Part shown: positions 29,403-37,736 of the stretch, in pieces
Layout: every line of letters starts with the position of its first letter
Position numbering within the stretch: position 1 is the stretch's first letter
NCBI RefSeq assembly: GCF_000953015.1
Contig: NZ_LN794158.1
Location: forward strand, 1,178,001 to 1,242,000
DNA length: 64,000 bases
Direction: 5' to 3'
Origin: Candidatus Methylopumilus turicensis
Lineage (GTDB): Bacteria; Pseudomonadota; Gammaproteobacteria; Burkholderiales; Methylophilaceae
Notes under the pieces: model-generated
Database searches by the model: none
Told to the model about the DNA's origin: nothing
The model's input: the letters and a program-made list of their open reading frames with translations, nothing else
Made by a program: the position numbers and the translations under genes

Positions 29403-29551
29403 TTGTGTTCCTTAAAATTTCTACCAAACGACTAAAAAATTAATTTTTGATATTTTTGATATTTTATTTATTTGCTATTATATTAAATCCAGGTTTCATT
29501 TTTATTACAAATTTCAGCCAGATTAGTTACACATGACAAAATAATAAAAAA

Positions 29552-30592
29552 CTACAGACGCCCATACGGTGCCGCTAAAGGCTCACCCACAAAAACGCCC
29601 TGCGCTGGCCAAGCCACACTTTTCCAATAAGCTTCAATCGCAGTGGCACCGTTTACATACCATTTTAATAATACGGTTGGATTTGGAAATTTCTGCCAGT
29701 AATTACAAGGCTCAGAAACCGTCCCATAACTTGCTGTTGCGCCAGCATCTAGCCATCGCAGCGCGCTCATTTGCCCCTTACCAGCAAGATCCCCACCAAA
29801 CGATGTGAGATGATCAGCTAATGCGCCAGGCAAAAAGCCTAGGGTCTCCAAACCATCCACATTCGCTAAGCCTGTTTGATAAATCATCACATCACGTGCA
29901 CCCACTAATTTATCTGATCGCATATTTATAATCGCAAGCCCAGCACGTGGAATATTTAATCCCGTTGGCGGAAAAAAAGGCGCGCGACTATTGCGGTTGG
30001 TATCAGAGGTCGTCAAATAATAAGCGGTCGCTCTAAATACCCCAGCATCGCTTTGCACCCCTCTATCGATGAGCGCCTTGGTGCGCATGAAAGAGTCATT
30101 TGGCAATAGCATGGCTGGGCGGATACGCAAATCATCAAATGGCTTTTTACTTACCGAGTCAAAATAAGGGCTGGACTTACCCACCCCACAAGTATCCGCA
30201 CACTGCTTGGCATCAAAACCCAAGGTGAGCGCAGAAGTAATCGAGTTGCACTCCACCGCATACGGCGCAGTCCAGGCCAATAGAATTACTTGCTCTTTGG
30301 CATTTAACTGCGCTTCAATTTCAGCTTGCAGGCTAGTAAATTCAGCAAGCGATAATCGATTCGGTGCATTTTTGATACTCACATGCACGACATTTTCGGC
30401 GGGGATGCCACGCGCAATGCGGTAGTAATCCCCCGCTCTTACACTGCTCGGATCCGCATCATTAATCACCAGCGCCACTTGCTCTGGGCCAAGCGTGCTG
30501 GCTCTATTACGAGGAGTAACATCAGCGTCTGCCGCTTGCGCCAAATTTAAATTAGAAAGAGTAATGGCCAGAAAAATTAAAAATTTAATCAC
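29552..30592 (-). CDS. TIGR03790-type secreted protein of unknown function
   Basis: A 346-residue secreted protein: signal peptide about 1-20 (FLIFLAITLSNLNLAQA), then PEQVALVINDADPSSVRAGD and YRIARGIPAENVVHVSI, which match the TIGR03790 family, a conserved hypothetical found in exosortase-bearing proteobacteria. Six or so cysteines are scattered through residues 110-300. No catalytic motif is known. It lies between epsL and epsD in the exopolysaccharide cluster, so an accessory periplasmic role in polysaccharide export or modification is a reasonable guess. Confidence 0.8.
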   Translation of the reverse strand: MIKFLIFLAITLSNLNLAQAADADVTPRNRASTLGPEQVALVINDADPSSVRAGDYYRIARGIPAENVVHVSIKNAPNRLSLAEFTSLQAEIEAQLNAKEQVILLAWTAPYAVECNSITSALTLGFDAKQCADTCGVGKSSPYFDSVSKKPFDDLRIRPAMLLPNDSFMRTKALIDRGVQSDAGVFRATAYYLTTSDTNRNSRAPFFPPTGLNIPRAGLAIINMRSDKLVGARDVMIYQTGLANVDGLETLGFLPGALADHLTSFGGDLAGKGQMSALRWLDAGATASYGTVSEPCNYWQKFPNPTVLLKWYVNGATAIEAYWKSVAWPAQGVFVGEPLAAPYGRL

Positions 30593-30696
30593 TTGAATTT
30601 AATCACTTGAATTAGACACTATTTAATAGTGTATTTTTGTACCAGCTTTTTTTAGCTATTGAGATCGCGGAAGCTGAATTAAAAATAGTAACAGCC

Positions 30697-31893
30697 TTAA
30701 AAATTAATATTTGCGGTCAAGGTCGTTATTAAGTCTGAGAAATCTTTATTAGCGGTAGTAGATGTTCTGCTCATCTTTTGCACTTTCGCGCCAAAGCTTA
30801 CATATCGTCTCGGCGTCCAATCTAAACCTAAACTCGCATTCTCAATGGTGTCGGTTTCATTAAGCCCCTCAACCACACGCTCGGAAATGCTTGCGCTGCC
30901 AGTCACCATAATCTTATTGGTACAGGCATAAGTCGGGGTAAAGCTCAGGCTGTTGTTTCTGGCATAGTTCGCGTTGAGGCTTTGGTAAACAACAATGGCA
31001 CTTGCAGCAGAGGCGGTGAGTTGTAACTTAGCAGTGGGCGTCCAACTAAGGCTGGCATCACCCACCCAACCCGAATAATCACGCGCTGAAAAATCTTTAC
31101 CGCCTGCTTGATCATGCTCACGCTCAACCATCGCCACCCTGGTACTCGCCGAAGACTTGGTGGTCACACGCCAATTGAATTTAGCTTCCGTTTCATTTTC
31201 TGTAAAGGTTTGTGGCAAAAGCGGATTAATATTTGCAAACTCGCCTTGGCGCTGATGCTGCATCATGGTGACTTCACTGCCTGACGGAAAAACATATTTA
31301 ACACCCAAATCGATTGCATTTGTGGTGTTGCCGCGATCTGGCTGGAAGTTACTTGAGTTAAGAGAGACTGTACGAGTAAATCCGCCTAAAAAATGCACAT
31401 TACCTTGCGGCGCCCAATCCATCAAAAAGTTTTGAACCTCATTGGTCAGGATGGGTGATTTATTAGCAGCGACGAAGGTTGCATCAGCAAACCCCATAGC
31501 AGACTCTGCGCGAAGTATTGACAAGGCACCCGTTAACCTAGGCGTTAATGACCATGCCCAAGACCCTTTGTAGTTATTACCCACAGAATCTAGCGAACTA
31601 TAATTTTGATAAGCGTTATTTCTGATGGTGTATTCAAAATTCAGGCGCTGCATTGAATACTGCTTGTTAACACTGAGGGTTGCATAGGAGGTAGTAATCG
31701 TTTCAGAGACTGGCGCAACAGGCTTACGGAAAAAGTTGTCATCCATCGTTCGACTCATCCCTACGATTACATTGACGGTGTCTTGCGCATCCGCCAATAC
31801 TAATGTGGATGTCATTAAAAGAGGGGCAACTAATACATAGCGTAAAGCACGCAGCAAATAAAAATGAGAGTTGCTGACGTGTTGACTGACCAT
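30697..31893 (-). CDS. epsL: EpsL-like outer-membrane exopolysaccharide protein
   Basis: Probable outer-membrane beta-barrel of the XrtB-associated exopolysaccharide system. With the ATG at 31891-31893 the product has a clear signal peptide (RYVLVAPLLMTSTLVLADA) followed by alternating beta strands across the whole length, with the terminal residues LITTLTANINF ending in Phe as barrels do. The frame is open 28 codons further upstream (to 31977), but that extension would bury the signal peptide. It is the most upstream minus-strand gene of the cluster, divergent from epsB, and is placed in the EpsL family by context and barrel-like sequence. Confidence 0.82.
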   Translation of the reverse strand: MVSQHVSNSHFYLLRALRYVLVAPLLMTSTLVLADAQDTVNVIVGMSRTMDDNFFRKPVAPVSETITTSYATLSVNKQYSMQRLNFEYTIRNNAYQNYSSLDSVGNNYKGSWAWSLTPRLTGALSILRAESAMGFADATFVAANKSPILTNEVQNFLMDWAPQGNVHFLGGFTRTVSLNSSNFQPDRGNTTNAIDLGVKYVFPSGSEVTMMQHQRQGEFANINPLLPQTFTENETEAKFNWRVTTKSSASTRVAMVEREHDQAGGKDFSARDYSGWVGDASLSWTPTAKLQLTASAASAIVVYQSLNANYARNNSLSFTPTYACTNKIMVTGSASISERVVEGLNETDTIENASLGLDWTPRRYVSFGAKVQKMSRTSTTANKDFSDLITTLTANINF

Positions 31894-32290
31894 CAATCCG
31901 ATGATGCCATTCAAATTCAAAAGGAAAGTTGAGACTTGCAACATAAAAAAGTGCTCAGTATATTTGGCAACCAACAATAAAGTTAACGCCTAAAATTAAA
32001 TCAGAATTTATATCAACAACATTTGCAAATTCGCTAACCTAATTATCATAATTGTTATAAATTAGTATATCAATTAAAAAGTTACAGATTTATTAATATA
32101 ATTAAATGGTCACTCGCTTGTAAAGAAAGTGCAACATTTATCAGTTATGATCACAAAGAAATTATTGTATGTATGCTTAATTTGCGATGTTTTTAAATCG
32201 GATTGTAAAAATACAATTATCGTTAGTTAAGCACAGCAAAAAAAGTAATCAAAATTCTTACCTGCCATCTAAAAAAGTCTCAAATAATCA
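31894..32290. other. Divergent promoter region between epsL and epsB
   Basis: About 400 bp of very AT-rich sequence between genes reading away from each other, so it must contain promoters for both the epsL-side (minus) and epsB-side (plus) transcripts. A loosely symmetrical AT stretch around 32041-32075 (AATTATCATAATTGTTATAA) is visible. I could not place convincing sigma-70 or sigma-54 boxes and saw no copy of the 18-bp repeat found at 59894. Confidence 0.45.
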
Positions 32291-33745
32291 ATGTTAACAA
32301 CAAATAAAGCTGGCGCCATGCCGAATAGACCCAATGCAAGCAACTCAATTCGCAAGGCCTCCGGCATTGCTTTATCCCGTGACAACATTCTTTTTATTCT
32401 AGAATCTATCATTGAGCCGCTCATTATTGTGTTGACACTTTGGGGTCTTGCCATTTGGTTCGATGGCGAACTGCTTCCAAACTACCTCATATTCTCAGTC
32501 ATCATTTTTTCCGTCACCTTCCCTGGCAATACTAAAATCAATATCGCGCCATGGAAGATCATCAGAAACATACTGGTCTCTTGGCTCATTCTTGCAAGCA
32601 TGTTATTAACATTCGCGTTAGCCACCCACCACTTAGGATTTTTCGATAAATATGTGATGCAAATCTGGTTATGGCTGACCCCCATTTGCCAAATCATTGC
32701 AGTGTTTGCACTGCGGGGGATTGCACCGTTTATTTTACAAATACAAGGCCCCACACGCTACGCCATTATTGCAGGCATGAACAAACAAGGCATTTCAATT
32801 GCAGCCAGCTTACAAAACTCGGAATACAACAACACTGAATGCTTGGGATTTTTTGATGACCGCTCGGCCGACAGGCTAAGCGTGGAATTGGATGGTGAAA
32901 TTCAGCACCCTATCCTGGGGAAAATCACAGACATCACCGAATACATGCAGCAACATCAAGTAGATATTGTCTACATGTCCTTGCCCATGGAAAATCGACC
33001 ACGCATCGTTAAAGTGCTCGATGAACTCAAAGACACGACAGCCTCCATATACTTTTTGCCGGATATATTTTTAACGGATTTGATTCAAGGAAGTGTAGGC
33101 CAAGTCGACGGCATTCCGGTCATTACGCTTTGTGAAACTCCTTTTGCAGGTATCGATGGCCTGATCAAACGCGTGTTCGATTTGCTATTTTCAGTGGCCG
33201 CATTGATCCTGATCTCGCCCATATTACTCATCATTAGCCTAGGCGTAAAAATGAGTTCACCGGGCCCGGTTATCTTCAAACAACGTCGTTATGGCTTAGA
33301 TGGCAAAGAAATTTTAGTCTACAAATTTAGAACCATGACGGTGGCTGAAGATGGCGCGGTCGTTGTGCAAGCTACCAAGCAAGATCAGCGCATTACTCCA
33401 TTCGGCAGACTATTGCGTAAAACTTCGCTAGATGAATTACCGCAGTTTATTAATGTATTGCAAGGTCGCATGAGCGTTGTTGGCCCCAGGCCACATGCAG
33501 TGGCTCACAATGAAACTTACCGTAAAATCATCAAAGGTTATATGGTGCGCCATAAGGTGCGTCCTGGGATTACTGGCTGGGCTCAAGTCAATGGCTTTCG
33601 CGGCGAGACCGACACCTTAGAAAAAATGCAAAGCCGTATCGAATATGATATTGATTATCTGCGCAACTGGAGCGCTAAACTGGATATTTATATCGTGCTC
33701 AAAACGATCGCCATGTTATTAAGAAAAGAAAAAAATGCCTACTAA
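32291..33745 (+). CDS. epsB: Undecaprenyl-phosphate glucose phosphotransferase (initiating enzyme)
   Basis: Transfers a sugar-1-phosphate (typically glucose) to undecaprenyl phosphate, starting each repeat unit. The 484-residue membrane protein has four N-terminal hydrophobic segments (about 35-155), a Rossmann-like central domain (RYAIIAGMNKQGISIAASLQ), a fifth membrane segment (about 297-318) and the catalytic bacterial sugar transferase domain with PGPVIFKQRRYGLDGKE, VYKFRTM, TSLDELPQ and the VGPRPH block. This fits the WcaJ/EpsB group. It is the first gene of the plus-strand run and overlaps the VanZ-like gene by 11 bp. Confidence 0.93.
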   Translation: MLTTNKAGAMPNRPNASNSIRKASGIALSRDNILFILESIIEPLIIVLTLWGLAIWFDGELLPNYLIFSVIIFSVTFPGNTKINIAPWKIIRNILVSWLILASMLLTFALATHHLGFFDKYVMQIWLWLTPICQIIAVFALRGIAPFILQIQGPTRYAIIAGMNKQGISIAASLQNSEYNNTECLGFFDDRSADRLSVELDGEIQHPILGKITDITEYMQQHQVDIVYMSLPMENRPRIVKVLDELKDTTASIYFLPDIFLTDLIQGSVGQVDGIPVITLCETPFAGIDGLIKRVFDLLFSVAALILISPILLIISLGVKMSSPGPVIFKQRRYGLDGKEILVYKFRTMTVAEDGAVVVQATKQDQRITPFGRLLRKTSLDELPQFINVLQGRMSVVGPRPHAVAHNETYRKIIKGYMVRHKVRPGITGWAQVNGFRGETDTLEKMQSRIEYDIDYLRNWSAKLDIYIVLKTIAMLLRKEKNAY

Positions 33746-34118
33746 ACCACATATATATAAACATCGTTGGGTTCAAGTAATCGCCATCATTGGCCTGGTG
33801 CTGATGCTTGTGGGCATTTTTATTGGGGGCAGACAACCTGGCGCTGGTAGCATGTTTAATCCGCCGTGGGATAAGGTTGTGCATCTTTGCACCTACGCCC
33901 TCATGGCGATGCTAATAGGTTTAGCCTTCCGAAAAACCCCTCTGCCTATCGTGTTGCTAATGACTGTAAGCATTGCAGCTTGCGATGAAATTGCCCAAAT
34001 GTATATTCCTGGAAGATCAGCAGATGCAGGCGATTATGCCGCAGATGCACTAGGTTGCTTGCTGGCAATATTGCCCGACTATTGGATCAAAAAGAAACTT
34101 GGCTGGATTAAAGATTAA
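33735..34118 (+). CDS. VanZ-like family membrane protein
   Basis: A 127-residue protein with about four hydrophobic segments. The PPWDKVVHLCTYALMAMLIG block followed by DEIAQMYIPGRSADAGDYAA matches the VanZ-like family (Asp/Lys/His on helix 2, and the conserved DEI..Q..PGR.....D..AD signature). The biochemical function is not known for most members. It overlaps the end of epsB by 11 bp, and VanZ-like genes are frequent neighbours of exosortase/exopolysaccharide genes. Confidence 0.82.
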   Translation: MPTKPHIYKHRWVQVIAIIGLVLMLVGIFIGGRQPGAGSMFNPPWDKVVHLCTYALMAMLIGLAFRKTPLPIVLLMTVSIAACDEIAQMYIPGRSADAGDYAADALGCLLAILPDYWIKKKLGWIKD

Positions 34119-34206
34119 GTCAATATTGCATAGACAATCATAGCCATGCTGGATTAAGGCTTTCAGCAGCCATTAGCAATATAATAAGGAATACAAACTC
34201 ATCACC

Positions 34207-36465
34207 ATGGCACCTGTTAATACCATCCGTTTAATTGGCGTCTTTTATTTAACGCTGCTCATGCAGCAAGTCTTTTCTCAGCCAGCTATGGCTGGCGTCA
34301 CCCTTTCCACAGAATTAACGGACAAGGTCAACCTCGAGCTTGCTGCAGGCAATCCGGTTGATCTCATCATCGAGTACGACGATGCAGAAATTGAAACGGT
34401 CACCAAGACGATGCGCAATAGATTGGCTAAGCGCCGTGATAATGACGAAATCCGTGCCTATAAGGTCGAAAAATATAAAGCCCTTAAAGATCGTGTCGAT
34501 TTACCGACAAGGCGCCCAGAGATTGAAGATTTACAAAGTTACAGCCATTTGCCGATGGGCTTTAAACGCTTCAAATCCAAAGTAGCGCTTGAAGCTTTTA
34601 TTGCGCAAGCCGGGGTTAAAGCTATGTATATCAACGAGAAAATGCATCTTATTTCCATACAAAACTCAAGCCTGATCAATCAAACCTTTTCATACAAATT
34701 AGGTAAGCAAGGCGCTGGCACCACAGTGGTAGTGATAGACAACGGCCTAGATTACACCAAGTCTGATTTTGGATCATGTACTGGTATAGGTTCACCTGCC
34801 AGCTGTAAGGTGATTGCTTCAATAGATCAAGTGACTTCGAATAGAATCATAGGATCTCGACAGGCAGCGACTAATCATGATCATGGCAACAATGTAGCTG
34901 GCACTATCATTGGAGTGGCTCCGGGTAGCAAAATTGCTGCCATCAATGTCTTTGATACGGCCAGCGGCGCCTATAGTAATGACATTATTTCCGCCATTAA
35001 TTGGGGTATCAGCAATCAGGGCAAATATAACATTGCATCGATTAACCTGAGTTTAGGTGGCGACACCAAATACACCAGCCCCTGCAGCAACGACTGGTCA
35101 TCAAGCACAATCACAAGCGCCAAAACGGCAGGAATTAGTGTGGTAATTGCAGCAGGAAACGGAGGCTATACAGACGGACTAATTAGCCCCGCTTGTTCAC
35201 CAGATGCCGTGTCCGTGGGCGCTGTATATGACAGCAATGAGGGTGGCATCAGTTGGGGAACTGGCTGCACCGATGCAACGACAGCCGCCGATCAAGTGGT
35301 GTGCTTTTCAAATAGCGCCAACTTTCTCAAAATATTAGCCCCAGGCGTTAATATAACTTCTGCTGGGATAAAACTGAGTGGTACATCCCAAGCTGCACCT
35401 CATGTCGCTGGGGCGATCGCCGTATTACGATCGGCTTTTCCTTCAGAAACCGCTAGCCAGCTTCAAAGTCGCTTAACGAATACAAGAGTTCCAAGGGTGA
35501 CCGATACTCGAAACAACTTAAGCTTCCCAAGATTGGACTTGCTCCAGGCACTGGCTAGTTTGCCAACGAATAACAATTTCGCCTCTGCCAGCGCACTCTC
35601 CAATACCAACAATAGTGGTAGCGTCAGCAGTTCATCCATACTATCAACCAAAGAAACAGGTGAGCCAAACCATGCGGGCAACACTGGCGGGCAGTCGGTA
35701 TGGTGGAAATGGACAGCGCCAGCAAACGGCCAACTAAGCTTGGACACTCACGACAGCAATTATGACACCCTGCTGGCAGTTTACAGAGGCACTACCGTTA
35801 ACGCTTTAAGCAATGTTGTCGCCAATGATAATGATGGCTTTGGTGTTGGTAACAGCAGTGTGCTGCTGCAAGCGCAAGCCGGACAAGAATATAAAATTGC
35901 GCTTGATGGTCGCAACGGTGCTGCTGGATTTGTACAACTTAATTGGAAACTTAACCCTTCTGCGAATGCCAATTTAAGCGTAAGCATCACTGGCCCTAAT
36001 GCCATTAGCCTCGGCACGCAGCAGCCTTCTATCATTACTGTGAGCAATGCTGGCCCGCAAGTGGCAACAAACGTTGCAGTCACCACCACACTTCCTGCAG
36101 GCGCGACGTTTGTTTCAAGCAATGCCAACTGCTCGGCCACCAACAATATCGTACATTGCCTACTCGGCACGCTCGGTGTAAATAGCACTGCCTCACTGAC
36201 CATGCAGGTCCATTGGAATAGCATCGGCAGCAACACCCAACTCTTGGCAAGTGTCAGTTCAGATTTACCAGACAGCACGCAGGACAATAATGCGGCATCT
36301 ATACAAGTGGCCATGAGCGACGGCTCTGAGACGGGAGACAGCCCAACGCTGCCAGAATGGGGAATGATATTCATGATGGCGCTGATGATTGCTATTGGCC
36401 ACAAAGCGCAATTTAGATCACTCAAGCTAAATAGCAAGATGCAAAATAAAGGCACAGGCCATTAA
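34207..36465 (+). CDS. Subtilisin-like (S8) protease with DUF11-like repeat and IPTL-CTERM sorting tail
   Basis: A 752-residue secreted serine protease. Signal peptide about 1-29; a propeptide-like stretch to about 165; S8 catalytic domain with Asp178 (VVIDNG), His226 (HDHGNNVAG) and Ser394 (SGTSQAAPHVAG), all present; then a beta-rich domain (about 455-585), a DUF11-like repeat (about 590-700) with SNAGPQVATNVAVTTTLPAG, and a C-terminal sorting signal: PTLPEWG at 713-719, a hydrophobic helix and a basic tail. That signal is the IPTL-CTERM type read by exosortase H, whose gene follows with a one-base overlap. Likely anchored or processed at the cell surface; substrate unknown. Confidence 0.92.
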   Translation: MAPVNTIRLIGVFYLTLLMQQVFSQPAMAGVTLSTELTDKVNLELAAGNPVDLIIEYDDAEIETVTKTMRNRLAKRRDNDEIRAYKVEKYKALKDRVDLPTRRPEIEDLQSYSHLPMGFKRFKSKVALEAFIAQAGVKAMYINEKMHLISIQNSSLINQTFSYKLGKQGAGTTVVVIDNGLDYTKSDFGSCTGIGSPASCKVIASIDQVTSNRIIGSRQAATNHDHGNNVAGTIIGVAPGSKIAAINVFDTASGAYSNDIISAINWGISNQGKYNIASINLSLGGDTKYTSPCSNDWSSSTITSAKTAGISVVIAAGNGGYTDGLISPACSPDAVSVGAVYDSNEGGISWGTGCTDATTAADQVVCFSNSANFLKILAPGVNITSAGIKLSGTSQAAPHVAGAIAVLRSAFPSETASQLQSRLTNTRVPRVTDTRNNLSFPRLDLLQALASLPTNNNFASASALSNTNNSGSVSSSSILSTKETGEPNHAGNTGGQSVWWKWTAPANGQLSLDTHDSNYDTLLAVYRGTTVNALSNVVANDNDGFGVGNSSVLLQAQAGQEYKIALDGRNGAAGFVQLNWKLNPSANANLSVSITGPNAISLGTQQPSIITVSNAGPQVATNVAVTTTLPAGATFVSSNANCSATNNIVHCLLGTLGVNSTASLTMQVHWNSIGSNTQLLASVSSDLPDSTQDNNAASIQVAMSDGSETGDSPTLPEWGMIFMMALMIAIGHKAQFRSLKLNSKMQNKGTGH

Positions 36466-37070
36466 TGGCTAAGCCCATTCCAGGCATCGATTATTGGCCG
36501 AATCAGTCGGAATGGCCCAGCCAGGAAAAATACAGTCCAAAAGATTCTCATCAAGACAAGCCAAACCCAGTTAGCTCACTTATCAAGCAAGCCTTGGTGT
36601 TTATTTTATTATTCATCCTCATGCAAGCCAGCTGGCAAATGGTGCGCGATGAGACAGTAGGCTACTTTATTCGTGGAACTGTCATTGTCAAGCCAGCGGT
36701 GATGTTGATTCATCTGCTCACGCCGAAAATTGAAGCAAGCGCCTTGGGCAATCAAATTTTAGCGCCCGGGGGTGGTTTGGTGATTAAGATAGGCTGTGAG
36801 GGCGTGGAAGCCTTATTTATTCTCATCGCCGGCTTATTAAGTGTCGCAATAGGTTGGCGCGCAAAGTTATCAGGCATTATTCTTGGATTAGTCCTGATTT
36901 ATACCGTCAATGAATTGCGTATATTACTGTTGTTTTATGCCTTCCGTGCTGACAAAGCCTTGTTTCAACTGCTACACGGCACCATTGCACCATTGGCATT
37001 AATTACCATTGCAGGCTTGTTTTACCATTATTGGCTGCAGAAAAATCAACCACACTTAAACGCCAAATGA
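36465..37070 (+). CDS. xrtH: Exosortase H (IPTL-CTERM-specific)
   Basis: A 201-residue inner-membrane sorting enzyme with about five hydrophobic segments. The exosortase triad is complete: Cys111 in IGCEGVEA, Arg152 in NELRIL and His171 in LLHGTIAP. The small size and GCEG context, rather than the ACSG of XrtB, fit exosortase H, which is paired with IPTLxxWG C-terminal signals. The neighbour upstream carries exactly such a signal. Its ATG overlaps the protease stop by one base and its stop overlaps the next start as ATGA, forming a three-gene cassette. Confidence 0.92.
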   Translation: MAKPIPGIDYWPNQSEWPSQEKYSPKDSHQDKPNPVSSLIKQALVFILLFILMQASWQMVRDETVGYFIRGTVIVKPAVMLIHLLTPKIEASALGNQILAPGGGLVIKIGCEGVEALFILIAGLLSVAIGWRAKLSGIILGLVLIYTVNELRILLLFYAFRADKALFQLLHGTIAPLALITIAGLFYHYWLQKNQPHLNAK

Positions 37071-37678
37071 TACGAAGTAGCTTTCGATTGTTATTACTTG
37101 GCACCAGCTTCACTGCCCTCACCCATTGGTATGGTCGATATTTAATGGAAGCACTGTTGCCGCTTTATCACTTCACCATTCACCATGTGGATAGTCGCAT
37201 CGATATTTCATCACTCATCATTACGTGGTTTCAAGGCCAACAGTTTGTGCAATTTGAAGGCTTAGTCAGCCATCCCTTTTTTATTGGCGAACAATATTAC
37301 TTCATTGAAAACGCACGGTTAATTAGCAGTCGCATTCCGCTAGATTATGCCTTGCAACCCGTGGTGATTTTTTTTACTTTAGTCCTTGCTTGGCCCGCAG
37401 ACGTATTCAAAAAACAATATCAAGCATACTTTTATCGAATCAGCTTCGGTGCGCCATTGATACTAATCTTGATGCTGCTCGATTTCCCCATGCAATTTAT
37501 TTATATGCTGTGGGCTAACCTAGAAAAAGCACTGAATGTAACAGGCGACGCCCATGGCTTGCTGTTATATTGGAGTGATTTTTTGAATGGTGGTGGGCTG
37601 ATCATGCTCAGCATTGCGATCAGTGTAATGGCGATAGGGATTAGTAGTAAATGGATGAGTAGTAGCATTCATGACTAG
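37067..37678 (+). CDS. Exosortase H-associated membrane protein
   Basis: A 203-residue membrane protein with about four hydrophobic segments (around 5-25, 100-118, 128-150, 172-195). It corresponds to the family regularly encoded directly after xrtH; its role is not established. The ATG at 37067-37069 is preferred because it overlaps the xrtH stop as ATGA; a longer frame from TTG 37031 would overlap xrtH by 40 bp. Together with the protease and XrtH it completes a compact sorting cassette. Confidence 0.85.
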   Translation: MIRSSFRLLLLGTSFTALTHWYGRYLMEALLPLYHFTIHHVDSRIDISSLIITWFQGQQFVQFEGLVSHPFFIGEQYYFIENARLISSRIPLDYALQPVVIFFTLVLAWPADVFKKQYQAYFYRISFGAPLILILMLLDFPMQFIYMLWANLEKALNVTGDAHGLLLYWSDFLNGGGLIMLSIAISVMAIGISSKWMSSSIHD

Positions 37679-37736
37679 CCAATGAGATGCATCACAATGG
37701 CGATGAATACCTAAGGTCTAGAAGTATGAAGTGGGT

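Noticed and set aside
35781-36455. 224-codon minus-strand frame opposite the subtilase
   Set aside because: The plus-strand protein has all catalytic and sorting motifs; the antisense product shows none.
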